Assembly: GCA_029204225.1 (NCBI GenBank)
Contig: CM055111.1
Coordinates: 4,412,433 to 4,476,432 of the forward strand
From: Diphasiastrum complanatum
Taxonomy: Eukaryota; Streptophyta; Lycopodiopsida; Lycopodiales; Lycopodiaceae
Direction of reading: 5' to 3'
Length of the DNA stretch: 64,000 nucleotides
Shown here: positions 10,433 to 21,514 of the stretch, one piece after another
Layout of the letters: every line of letters begins with the position of its first letter
How positions within the stretch are numbered: the stretch's first letter is position 1
Notes under the pieces: generated by a model
Database searches by the model: none
The model's input: the letters and a program-made list of their open reading frames with translations, nothing else
Told to the model about the DNA's origin: nothing
Position numbers and translations under genes: made by a program

Positions 10433-10712
10433 AGCCAGGGTGCAGCCTGCTTCAGATAGTGCTAGCCCAAGCGAAACCGGGCAACTGCAGCCTATTCCTC
10501 AGCCGTCCCTTCAGACACGCCAGCCTACTCTATGTTTACTCCACTTTAGACTTTTTTGTTCTCATTTTACACCTTTTTTACGTCCTGATTCCTCCAGTTT
10601 AGACTTTTCTTTTTTCATTTTACATCCTCATTTCTCAAAGACTAACTAGTCCATATTGTCTACATTTTCATGACTATCTCCTACCTGTCACCTTGGGAAT
10701 GAATAAACATAC

Positions 10713-10713
10713 A

Positions 10714-10747
<34 letters not shown>

Positions 10748-10759
10748 GGGGGGGGGGGG
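10713..10759. repeat. Compound microsatellite (TG)n(GA)n(G)n
   Basis: Perfect runs of TG, then GA, then about 13 G. Confidence 0.95.
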
Positions 10760-10854
10760 AATGACATCCACATGGTGATGGGAGAAGTCAGCATCCAAGG
10801 CATCGCATGGGTGATGAGAGGAGGCTCATTATTCATAGAAGGTATGGAATGATG

Positions 10855-10856
<2 letters not shown>

Positions 10857-10912
<56 letters not shown>
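10857..10912. repeat. (GA)n microsatellite
   Basis: About 28 uninterrupted GA units. Confidence 0.97.
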
Positions 10913-10914
<2 letters not shown>

Positions 10915-11491
10915 TGGGACCTCTACTAAAAAGTGTGAGATGTGATGCAAGAGAAAAAAAAAAAAGGTGGTGAGATGTCTAGACAATAGAAAAAAAGGGG
11001 TGAGATGTCCTTGTACAAGTGGTGGATAACCATCCCTGTGTATCGCTATGTTTTTATACAAGTCAAGTTCCTGATATTAGGAGACTTTTTATTTATTGCA
11101 ACGGGTCGATTTCATAATATGACAATTTTTAACAATGGTAAAAACAATTATAATTTCATTGTAAGCTTATTGAATTTTTCAAATGATTAATATACTACTG
11201 CTTGATTCTTGTATTCTTTTCATTTTTTTATATCGGCTGAGTGTCAATATATACATGATATGAATTGCAGACCGTTATGATCAAATTTTCAAAAGCATTG
11301 ATGGGAATATATGACAAGCACTAACAAACTTTTTTGACATGCAATATGCAAGTGCTTTGAGAAGGCAATACTTAGGCCACCACCCACAATTCTACCCAAG
11401 CACCGTGGTTAAATTGTAGTCGATATTGAATTTTTTATTAACAAGGAAAATTGGATATCTTGATAAAATCCAAAGATTTTTCCTGACCTAG

Positions 11492-11527
<36 letters not shown>

Positions 11528-13502
11528 ATATTGTATGGGCCCAAATCAGGGGCCCAAACATGTCATAATTGGGTATTGACCTAGGTATTGACAAGCTAAC
11601 ACTCAGTGGGGTATCTTAGTATCACAAAAACATATGTCATCCAAGCCAATTCCTTATACGAAGGTTGATATTGACTGGCCACCTATACATCCACCCAAGA
11701 ATGTGTCAGATTTTCTTCAAGTCTCTCGAAGTTAGGATTTTTATTCTCAAGAATTGGACTCCAAACACTGACAAAAAATGAGGACATACAAAAAAAACTA
11801 AAAATTGTGGTGAGATGCTATATGCTTCATTTCGTTGACTTGATGTTAACAGGACTTCGATTCCGATTTGGACCCAAACAGGTGAGGATGTACCAAAGAA
11901 AAGTGAGGAGATCCAACTAAATATTAGCATGAGGGTTATGACCGAGAATGGCATTGACACTTTAAAAGTTGACTCATCTTCATAACAAGGCAAAATATGT
12001 AGCAAAGAGTATTTAAAAGACACATACAAAATTTGTCATCTTGTTTGAAAGTGATATATATAAGCCAATTCTCACCCTTGACAATTAATTTCACTATGAA
12101 TCTTGCATTTTTTGAATTATGGTTTTGTAGATTTTTTTATTTTACCTCAACAATTCCACTACTTCAAGGAAAATTGGTTCTTTTTTGAGTTTTGTCAATT
12201 CCATTGTCAAAAAATGACATCTTTTCCCAAACATGACCCGACCGTGTTGCCTAGGCAGGTGTTGTTTAGAAAAGCCTGAAAATATTTAATAAAAATATAA
12301 AATTTTTGTGTAACTTATGACATATGTACTATACAAGAGTCTACAATGTACATTTGAGTGTTTTTTATTTACCCTTCAAGTCTCTTTTTTCTTACTTATA
12401 TAAATATATCCTATACCTAGTATTTCAAATCCAATGTAGGTCTCATTCTCAAAAAAAATGAGGACTTTCATGAACATTGACTTGGGCCCCTCAAGAAAAA
12501 AGAAACATCAATTGTGGCCCACTTAAAACTCTTATTGGACTGTAGTCTAAACGCTATATGTTTTTTTTCTCTCTCAATAAACACTATATGTTTTTCCCTC
12601 TAAAGTCAATGATTTGTCTTTATTCTAACATGACACAGAGCTTGGAAGGAGGCTTCTTCCTTTGGGGCCAAGTTAAATGATTTGATTCCTTTTGGTAACC
12701 AGGTTGGATAAGGGTGTTGATGACGTGTACTCCTCAATGCAAGCTTGTGTCTTAGCTCATGTAGAATAGGAATATCTTGGAGCCTTGTGCTCCAAACTTG
12801 GTTTGGCATAGAATGAAGAACTTTGGTGCAAAGTAGCCTACAATGCTCATGATGAACCAGCAAAAACTCACAACCAATTAGGAGATATTAAATCTAATTG
12901 GCTAATCTTGAAACTAGGTGAAAAAGAAAAAGAAAAATCAACCAATGAAATGTGAGTAGACTAAAACCTTAATGCTTTGTAAAAAACTAGGAAGAAATTT
13001 TGTACTATACTAATTTATGACTCAATGTTTTTATTCATGTTTTTGGTTATTTTTGTTATTTTATGAGTCAATCTCCAAATCATTTAAGAAAGAATATATT
13101 TGTGATAATAAATCATGACAATTTTTTTTAACAAACTTTATAAAACCATTATAATAAAGAATGCTTCTTGGTTTCCAAGGGGAGACTCAAACTTGAGACC
13201 AAAGAAACTTTGGATGTCAAGATAACCAATTGAGCCAACACCCTTGAGTTATAATAAAGAATCAAGGAAGATGTGAAGACAACACATGAGTTTTGAGGAG
13301 CCAAACTCCATAAAAGTACAAAAGGGCCCAACTATACACACACACACACACACACACACTTTTTTGATAGTACATTTTTAAAAAAAATTCACCTCAATTT
13401 GGAATTTGATATGATGTAATACTCTCTACCAACATTGACAAGTATGTCAACACAATATATTAGATTAATTATAAAATACTTTGGGGTATCATAGCCACCA
13501 GA
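10913..13502. other. AT-rich DNA with (TA)n and (CA)n microsatellites
   Basis: No gene is recognised. It holds (TA)n at 11492-11525 and (CA)n at 13336-13359. ORFs such as the minus-strand 11706-12029 and 12606-12863 have no recognisable motifs. Confidence 0.5.
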
Positions 13503-13886
13503 TTGCTTGGCCCTCGGAGATCATCACCATCAGTGGTATCAGAATGTGAGGAACATGAAGTTTATGTGGGCTCAAGAAAGAATAGGCAAATTGTAAAAGG
13601 TGCAAAAATGAATTGGTGCGGTGATCGGAATGAAACTCAAATCAGAAGTCTTTTTGCACTTCTAGCTTCAAAACATAGTGAAAGACATTTATTTTGGATT
13701 GCGAAACTGCTTGGATTCGTTCAAAATAGTAACTCGACAAAAGTAGTATGTGTCGATTGGTTGCACACCACTTCAACGAATGTTTTTGGAGAAGGCATAA
13801 ATTTAAAATATTGCAAGCAAAACCATGGGGCAAGAGAAAGCGATTGCCAAAAAATTAACCCAGGGTCAATGATTTTAATTTTATAG
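13503..13886 (+). pseudogene. Unrecognised ORF, possible transposase remnant
   Basis: An open frame with no ATG until 13608 but open upstream. It reads WCGDRNETQIRSLFALLASK.. and later VVCVDWLHTTSTNVFGEGIN. Composition is protein-like rather than random. It lies 115 bp from the DGMDQ-containing ORF on the opposite strand and might belong to the same decayed element. I cannot name a family. Confidence 0.25.
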
Positions 13887-14001
13887 TATTCTTTTTTTCT
13901 ACTAGCATGGACAAGGATGCCAAAACAGTTTGGTTATTATTTTCTCTAGTAGTGTTGTCAAGCTACAAATAAAGTATTTTCGATAGATTTTTACCAAATT
14001 C

Positions 14002-14304
14002 TCACATTATCTTGTGTGCAATGGTGATCATAAAATTTGGATCATTGGGATAATTAAAAAAGACCTTGGACTCCAAAGTGCCATTCAACACAAGTGCTCC
14101 AATGAGATGAGCCTGAATAAAATTTGTCTCGTTCAAATGTTTGGGCACTTTGACAAAATGAGACAACATTGTTTTCTTCTGATCCATGCCATCAATAACA
14201 AGGCCCAGATATTTTTTAGGACATTCCAAGCATTTCTTTCGATACTTGGCTAACTTTTGTCTTTCAACTATTTGTTGATCTGTGCACTTGAAAGGCTTTT
14301 GCAA
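14002..14304 (-). pseudogene. Transposase-like fragment with DGMDQ motif
   Basis: An open minus-strand frame of about 100 codons with no ATG near its start. It reads CLECPKKYLGLVIDGMDQKKTMLSHF and continues QAHLIGALVLNGT...FFNYPNDPNFMITI. The pattern IDGMDQ.KT..PHF ... HLTG ... HDSNLT is one I associate with transposase-like proteins of eukaryotic DNA transposons, where the first Asp could be catalytic. That link is from memory and is inference. It is cut off on its left, next to unrelated DNA, and on its right by the Copia gag at about 14290. Confidence 0.4.
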
Positions 14305-14500
14305 TAGCCAAATCCAAAGACAAAGATGAGGAGAAAGATGATTCCTCTAGTGCTTCATCATCCAAGCTCAAGAAGAAGAAGATTAAGTGCTTTTATTCTG
14401 GCAAGAAAGGCCATTATGCCACCAATTGCTTCAAGAAGAAGAATCAAGTCAAGCAAGCCAGCATCTCCAATGAGAAGGAAGACACTATTGCAAGTGATGG
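14290..14500 (+). pseudogene. Copia Gag C-terminus with zinc knuckle
   Basis: This is the end of a Copia Gag: a Lys/Ser-rich stretch, then KCFYSGKKGHYATNC near 14390-14430. This is a CCHC knuckle in which the second cysteine is replaced by Ser (C-X2-S). The frame runs straight on into the protease frame. Most of Gag, the PBS and the 5' LTR are absent; the element is cut at about 14290. Confidence 0.8.
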
Positions 14501-14930
14501 AGAGGAATCTCTTATGGTCTCTAGCTTCTCATCCTCTCCTTTCAAGAAGGATGGTTTATGGTATATTGATAGTGGAGCTTCTTCACATATGTGTAGCTCC
14601 AAGGACTCTTTCTCTTCTATTGCACCTTATGATGGAGTCAAGAAATCAATATACACTACAAATGATTTTGAATGTCCTATTGAAGAAATAGGGAGCATTC
14701 CCTTAAAGCTTGCATCTTCTAAAGTTCTTTATGTACCTAAGCTTACTAATAATCTCATTAGTGTTGGCCAATTGCTTGATAATGGCCTTAATGTGAAATT
14801 CAATGTTGATACTTGTACTATAAAAAAGAATGATGAGATACTTGCATTAGGATCTAGATTTGGAGGCATCTATAAACTAGATCCAAATGAATATGTAAAT
14901 GCTTGTAATGTTGCTCTTGTGAACAAGCTA
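14501..14930 (+). pseudogene. Copia protease
   Basis: A retropepsin with an intact catalytic motif: LWYIDSGASSHMCSSKDSF at about 14550-14605, then IGSIPLKLASSKVLYVPKL, NNLISVGQLLDNGL and the downstream DEILALGSRFGGIYKLD. This frame is open from 14514 through the pre-integrase domain to 15203, so protease and integrase N-terminus remain fused in one frame. Confidence 0.9.
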
Positions 14931-15620
14931 TCTATGGGAGAGTTATGGCATAGGAGGTTGGGACATCCCAACTACAAATCCATGCTCTCTATGATCAAAG
15001 AGGCCAAAGCTATTGGCTTGCCAAAGACATTTTCCAAGGAAATCAAGCCTTGTGAGGCTTGTGCTATTGCTAAATCTCACAAAAAGCCATCTACAAGATC
15101 TTCTATCGAAAGCAAGCATCCTTTGGATTTGATCCACTCGGATGTGCATTTCTCATCAACTACAAGCAAGGGAGGAGCCACTTGTTTTGTTTACTTTCAT
15201 TGATGATTTCACAAGATTCACTTGGATATATCTTCTTGCTTCTAAATTTATGGTGTTTGATCATTTCCTTATTTTTAAAGCTTATGTTGAGAAGCGATTC
15301 TCATTCAAGATTGAAGCTCTTAGATGTGATGGAGGTGGAGAGTATATCTCCAATAATTCATGATTATTGTGAGCTTGAAGGCATCAAAAGGGAGTTCTCT
15401 TGTGCCTACCCTCCATCTCAAAATGGAGTGGCCGAGAGAAAGAATAGATCCCTATGTGAATGTGCAAAGACTATGAGAATTGAGACATCTTTGCCAAAAG
15501 ATTTTTGGGGTGAAGCCATAAATTGTGCAGATTATCTTTGCAATAGGCTCCCACATATAGCTCTTGGAGGAAAGTCACCATATGAAATCTTATATTTGAA
15601 GAAGCCTAGATGATCACCTT
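14931..15620 (+). pseudogene. Copia integrase
   Basis: It contains the GAG-pre-integrase zinc motif (LWHRRLGHPNY.., CEACAIAKSHKKP) and the DDE core: DLIHSDVHF, VLFTFIDDFTRFTWIY, IEALRCDGGGEYIS, YPPSQNGVAERKNRSLCECAKTM, PKDFWGEAINCADYLCNRLP, GKSPYEILYLKKP. The reading shifts frame near 15180 and 15360 and hits a stop near 15611. All three catalytic acidic positions can still be seen. The segment on to 16060 is the variable integrase C-terminus (FGCIGFAHIP, KGIMVGYSSTKKAYRVF). Confidence 0.9.
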
Positions 15621-16425
15621 AGAGTTTTTGGATGCATAGGCTTTGCCCATATTCCCTTGGAAACAAGGAAGAAGGAAGATCCTAGTGCATGCAAAGGGAT
15701 CATGGTTGGATACTCATCCACCAAAAAGGCTTATAGAGTCTTTGTGCTCTCTACTTCTCAAATCATTGAAAGTAGAGATGTTATTTTCCATGAAGATCAA
15801 CATTCATCTTTTGAAGGGTCCGAGATCAAGAAATCTATGGATGCATCACCAACTATTGCTATTGAAGACAATTATCATGTGATGGGGTCGAGATTTGAAG
15901 AGGACTCTTCTCGGATTATTTCACCAAGAAGATCCATGAGAGATAGATCCGAGCCTAAGAGGCTCTCATATGTTGATAAAGGCAAGCAAGTGGATCTTGA
16001 TTCCACTAATTATCCTTTTTTTGTTTCTCATGAAGAGCCAAAGAATGTACAAGAGGCACTCAATACCAAGAGTGGTATAATGCCATGAAGCAAGAGTATG
16101 ATGCATTGATCACCAACAATACTTGGGAGCTTGTGGATCCTCCATCCAACAACCATGTGATTGGTTGCAAGTGGGTATTTCAAATTAAGTACAATCATGA
16201 TGGCACCATTAACAAGTTCAAGGAAAAAGCATATAGAAGTGGCACACCATTTTGTGAGAGAAAAGCTTATTGGAGGAGAAATCTATTTGGAGCATGTCAA
16301 CTCATCATCTTGTATTGTCGATTTACTCACCAAGCCTTTGAGCAAAAGTGCCTTCATCAAGCATAGATCTAATCTTGGAGTTATATCAAGATCAATGCTT
16401 ACATATTCATATAGAATTTTTTAGG
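15621..16425 (+). pseudogene. Copia integrase tail fused to RNase H end by internal deletion
   Basis: After the integrase tail, the RT start is seen as WYNAMKQEYDALITNNTWELVDPP and IGCKWVFQIKYNHDGTINKFK (about 16078-16222). It then jumps directly to the last part of RNase H, KHIEVAHHFVREK, HVNSSSCIVDLLTKPLSKSAF. The RT catalytic region, including the YVDD box, and most of RNase H are gone, a loss of roughly 1.5-2 kb judged from normal Copia length. The junction is at about 16222-16228. A stop near 16424 and a purine-rich stretch (16490-16504) lead into the 3' LTR. Confidence 0.85.
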
Positions 16426-16504
16426 AGGATGAAAAATGGAAAAAGATTATCTATGTTAGATATAGGGGTATGTTTTTCATGACAAGCGTCTTGGTGTAGG
16501 AAGA

Positions 16505-17788
16505 TGATAGGGTCAAATTTGGCATAGATGGCAAATTATCAAATCCCACATGTAATGCCACTATTGAGCCAAAATAGAGTAGCAGGTAGAACTTGAGCTA
16601 AATGGATGTGAAAAATACAGATCCTAAGTGGATCTAAACTCCAAGATCATTGGCTTGAATGCTTGCACTCCAAACTACATAAGCTAGGAATTGGCAACAC
16701 ATTCTATGCTACCTAGAATGCAAAGAACTTGATCAAAAAACATTTATCACAAATGGAAACTTCCATAAACATCAAGTGCGGCCCAAAATAGCATTATACA
16801 GTCCATAATACATCAGCCTACCACTTTTGGAAAGCACCTAAGATCATACACAATAGCTTGAAGACAATACACACAACAATGCTCTCAATGGAGGAAGAAA
16901 CAATGACAATGATCTATTGATCTCAATGAAGCATACAAAAGGTTTCTCCAACCTGTTCTCCACGACTTCCCTACTATTTATGGATGAGGAAGATGACTCT
17001 CTCTCCTCTCTCTAGAAGGTACTTGACCCTAGATATTCCCTATATAGGAAAAATAGCTAAAAATGGCTTATATGACCAAAATACATCAAAATGGTCTCAT
17101 TTTGAAGGGTATGAAGTTTGACACTTCATCATACTGAAAAAATACAGTAAATAAAAACATTGTGGCCTGGTTCACACGTGCAAAACTCCAGAACCAAAAC
17201 TATTTACAATTTTAGCCAATTTAGGCCTCAAACTAGCTAGGAAATGTTGACAATTTTCACAATGGATAGTAGACAAGTGTAATGCTTTGGTTTGATTAAG
17301 TTTTTTAGAGGTCCAATAAGATTTACAGGTGGAACCATGAGTGGTCCAATAAAATTTGAGGTATGCTTGGAAATGATCAAATAGAATTAAGAGGTGAATG
17401 GATCAATGATCCAATAGGATTAAGAGGTGGCAAAAGTGTGGTCCAACCATGTTTGAGCATTGTGTTAGCTCGTGGATCTATAGTCTCATTGTACTCTTCA
17501 CTTTGATCTAATTGACTTTGAGATTGAGTGGATTTTGAGTGTAAGTGATTTTCTAGCTTTCTCTCTCTACCCGAGAAGAGCAGCATGTTTTTACTTGGAA
17601 TAATTTTTGAACACTTCCCACATGTGTGAGTGAGAGTTGGAAGTGAGTGAATGCATGTAGTAGTGTGTTTTTGCCATAGAATCAAAGATAGATTTTGAAT
17701 CTCAATCTAGTCTTGATCTTAGTGCATCCACACACCTTAGGAGATCACAAGTACATGTGGTGGACACTCCACATGTGTGACATCAACA
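16505..17788 (+). repeat. 3' LTR of the 14.3-kb Copia, split by a solo LTR
   Basis: It starts TGATAGGGTCAAATTTGG after a purine tract (gtgtaggaaga) and ends GACATCAACA. Without the inserted solo LTR (16607-17261 plus one 5-bp duplication) it is about 624 bp. The inverted copy at 18617-19269 confirms both ends. U3 carries four to five degenerate copies of GGTCCAATAxxATTxxxAGGTgg at about 17310-17445. Confidence 0.85.
16607..17261 (-). repeat. Solo LTR of the Gag-only element family
   Basis: A 655-bp TG...CA unit, clearly related to the 647-bp LTRs at 56326 and 61234 and in the same orientation. It is flanked by perfect 5-bp duplications atgga (16602-16606 and 17262-17266). No internal sequence is present, so it is a solo LTR left by recombination between the two LTRs of a complete copy. 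It interrupts the older Copia 3' LTR. Confidence 0.93.
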
Positions 17789-18616
17789 GATGGCCCATAA
17801 CAGAACTTGACATAAGCTCACTCTCTTACTAGATGTCTCTCAACAGTTTGATAATGACTTTTTCTTTCTTTCTTCTCCACTACACTCTTAAGGTATCACA
17901 AATGGCAACTACAAAAACATTACTAGAAGTTCAAACCCATAGAGATGGCAACAAAAGATCATAGCAAGGCTCTCAATGGACAACAAAGGCTACGAGACCC
18001 AACTCATAGAATAAAAAGTGATCCATGCTATGACACCTATACTCAAAAGTTGAGAGCAATAAGAACTTTCTATTAACATATTGAATTATCCACAATTCTC
18101 ACCAAGAATACTCTTTCTCACCTACACCTAGACCCCTAATGCATGATACAAAAGGAAATAGACATTCCCTCAATGAACCCACTAATCTCATGAAGCTCTC
18201 AAAAAATCTTTCAAGCACTGGATAAGCTCTCATGGGTAAGGCAAGCTCAAGGTGAGTGACATCACTTCAATCCACTAACTCTTTCTCACTTTTTCTATCA
18301 TCTTAACACAAGGTGTGGCCTCCCTTTTATAGCCAAATCCCAAGTTTTTCCTTAAATATGAGGTCTTGTCCAATTTCATGCATTTCATGCCCTCTTTGCC
18401 ACATGTCCCTCCCATAGTAGGGATTTACTTAATTTAGTAGATCCTCCAAGTTTCTCTCCCCCTTCAAATAAGATTTACTTTGGGGTTTGGAGCCCATCTT
18501 GCCTTCAAGCTTATCTTGGCCATGCTTTCCAAGTTAGCCTTTTCGTTGTATTCCCCTAGTGGATGTCCTCCCAAATTGTCTTTCCTCCAAAATAGTATGT
18601 GCTTGGAGGAGGGAAC
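17789..18616. other. Spacer between inverted LTRs
   Basis: No coding region is recognised. A TATA-like cttttatag is near 18327, and the sequence looks like plant promoter or LTR material in composition, but no second copy was found in the window. Confidence 0.35.
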
Positions 18617-19269
18617 TGTTGATTTCACACGTGTGGACTGTCCACAACATGTACTTGTGATCTCCTAAGGTGTGTAGATGCACCAAGATCAAGACTAGAT
18701 TGAGATTCAAGATCTATCTTTGATTCTATGGCAAAAACACACTACTACATGCATTCAATCACTTCCAACTCTCACTCACACATGTGGGAAGTGTTCAAAA
18801 AGTAATCTAAGTAAAAACAAGCTGCTCTCCTCGGATAGAGAGAGAAAATCATCAATATCTCTCAGGTAGAGAGAGAAAGCTAGAAAATCACTTACACTCA
18901 AAATCCACTCAATCTCAAAATCAATTAGATCCAAATGAGGAGTACAATGATACTAGTAGATCCACGACCTACCACCATGCTTAACTATGATTGGACCACA
19001 CTTTGCCACCTCTTAATCCTTTTGGACCATTGATCCATGCACCTCTAAATTCTATTGGACCATTTTCAAGCAAACCTCAAATTCTATTGGACCACTCATG
19101 GTTCCACCTCTAAATCCTATTAGAACTCTTAAACTTCATCAAACAAAAGCATTACACTTGTCTACTCTCTAATTGGCACAAGTTTGACCTCCTACTCTAT
19201 TTTGGCTTAATAGTGGCATTACAAGTGGAAATGGATAATTTGCCATCTATGCCAAATTTGACCCTATCA
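18617..19269 (-). repeat. Inverted LTR, same family as 16505-17788
   Basis: A 653-bp LTR. On the minus strand it starts TGATAGGGTC and ends ATCAACA. The sequence just right of it (19270-19330) matches in reverse the polypurine tract and tail preceding the LTR at 16505 (gatataggggt, ggtgtagga), so it is the 3' LTR of a minus-strand copy whose coding part is missing. It has no solo LTR inside and gives the uninterrupted form of the family. Confidence 0.85.
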
Positions 19270-19330
19270 ACATCCTACACCTAAATGCTTGACTATGAAA
19301 TTCTATGAGACCCCTATATCAAACATTTTT

Positions 19331-20904
19331 ATTTACTTTACAATTCTCCACACGTGGGAACATCCTCCACACATGTGAGATTCACTTACAAACTTCTATC
19401 ATAAAAAATACCAAGCTAGATTTTTGCCAATTTCTCACAGGAACCCTTTTGCCTTATAACCTCAACCAACCTAGTTGCTACCAGTCAACCCCTATGGGTG
19501 TAGCTGGCCCATTATTTTCCTATGCATCGGTTTTTCCAGATTACCGATTTCTTTCATGTTGTTGGCTTTTCCATGTGCGTGTACTACTGTTTGGCCCATT
19601 GGTCGTGTTTGGTGCTCAAACGTTGCCCTAATTTTGTCATTAGTTTTTCCTCGATATTTTGTCACAATATTTTTTTTTGGTGGAATTTTGACAACATTTC
19701 TTCTTTGATAGCTCTTTTCTCTACAACATTCATGACTAGGGCTCTTTTGGCAATACGATTTCTATACAACTACGCTAGGCAAGCATATATTAGTAAAACC
19801 AACTCTGTACATGGTGAAAATTTAGCACCACAACTATGTCGGCTATTTCTTTCTACGACTGGCCAAAAGCCGCAAAACATTCTTACAGGCCATTTCTAAG
19901 GACTTTTCCCTAGCCGCATCAAGGGCAGGCTGGGACCCATTAGACCGGCACTTTCTGCTCGACTTTACAAAAGTTGACATATAGCAAATATTTTCGACGG
20001 TTTTTGAGACCATCACAAAAGTCTACTACTACAATTTAATAACATGTCTAGCCACTTTGGGGCAGGTTGGGACCCTTTTATAGAGGCAACTATATGCCAA
20101 TTTTCCACTAATAGCCAAGTTTTTCATGCCGGTTTTTTATAGATTTGAGAAAAAAAAGACCTCAATATTAGCCCGATTTTCTATGCGAAAATATCAGCTA
20201 ACATTATCGACAACCACTGGGTAGTATGGTCCCCATACAATGGACCCAGAATCTCTAGTTTAGACAATGCACTTCTTTTGCTGGTACACCATAAATGTGT
20301 GCAACTACAGCTTCGAGATTAGCACCCTTTGATGGGTGATGCTAACCTGGTTCTCTGTGATTCAACTTTTAGCAGGTCTTCGATCTTCGTTTGATTTGGT
20401 ACCTTCATCCCTGCAATATAACACCCCGTGACCTTGTTTGGGAAATATGGACCCACTTGCTCAAAGGTTATGCCCTTTCTCAGAACCCTACAGTTTTGGC
20501 ATGCAAAATGCGTTTCTCAAAAAAGTATGACATTATCGATGCATGTGGTAGTATTCTGTCTATTATGAGTGTGTTGTGTGGATGCAATGAGGCTTCAATG
20601 TGTCAACTCTAGAAATTGTGCATACTGGTGGAATAACGGTAATCATCAACTCTTTTTTATAGACATTTCAGTCCATATTCTTAAAGATCCAATTCAAAGA
20701 GAAATAATCATCAATCCTCTTCGTACCGACTCTTCTCTCAAGCTATATATTCTGACAGTAGTCCATGTAGGAAAAGTTATTGTCCTAAGATCCAATACAC
20801 AATATTGGTAGAAGACATTGGTTTCTTGCTAGTCTATGAAATCAATTAAAACAAAAAAATTGTCCTCATCTCTTATGGATGTGCGAGGGCATCACTCGTC
20901 CTCA
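19331..20904. other. Unassigned DNA
   Basis: No convincing gene. Some stretches repeat loosely (gggcaggctgggaccc near 19925 and ggggcaggttgggaccc near 20060), possibly transposon subterminal repeats. ORFs at 19305-19899 and 20391-20811 carry no recognisable motif. Confidence 0.35.
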
Positions 20905-21366
20905 CTAATTGGTTTGCGATCTAACAGAGATGGTTAATGTCTTTTTTGTTTCTATTTTTTCTCTCAGTCTTCCTTTCTCCCTTTTTTCTTCTTTTGTAGG
21001 GACCTTATGAAGGATGGTGGTGATGGGGAAGAATCTTCTTAGTCGTTTGATATTAGTAGGTGGTACTGATTCAAATGTATACATTTGTTGCAAATCATCC
21101 ATCTTTCCAAGATGGTCTAAAGTTTTTCCTTTCCTTTCAAGTTTGGATAGTAATAACAGGTAATTTGCATTTGCTTCTTCAAAGTAAGTCATTTGGAATG
21201 TTTTCATGTACTCCTCTAGAAATTCATCAGATTCTTTCCTCAGAAAGGGTTCTCCATTACATGAATGTTGATTCAAAAAGGTGATTTCACTACCCAACAC
21301 CTTGATCAAATTGACCCTATTCACCTCAAACTCCACAAGCATAAGTGTCTTTGCGTAACTTCCCAT
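20905..21366 (-). CDS. Unrecognised 153-codon ORF
   Basis: An intact ORF with a true ATG at 21366 (MGSYAKTLMLVEFEVNRVNL..), a central helical part (ESDEFLEEYMKTFQMTYFEEANANYLLLLSKLERKGKTL) and a Lys/Glu-rich C-terminus (KEEKREKGRLREKIETKK). No family is recognised. It lies immediately upstream and antisense to a truncated Copia RT, and may be a fragment of another mobile element. Confidence 0.3.
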   Translation of the reverse strand: MGSYAKTLMLVEFEVNRVNLIKVLGSEITFLNQHSCNGEPFLRKESDEFLEEYMKTFQMTYFEEANANYLLLLSKLERKGKTLDHLGKMDDLQQMYTFESVPPTNIKRLRRFFPITTILHKVPTKEEKREKGRLREKIETKKTLTISVRSQTN

Positions 21367-21514
21367 CCGAACAAGAGGGTAGATATGGAGGTTAGCTCAA
21401 ATGTTCAATGTCATGCTTATGGAGAAACTTTAACTAGCACAAAGCAAAAACGATGGAAACTAAAACAACAAGAAAATCACAACAAGAACATAAGTTTTAT
21501 GATAAGTTTGCTAG

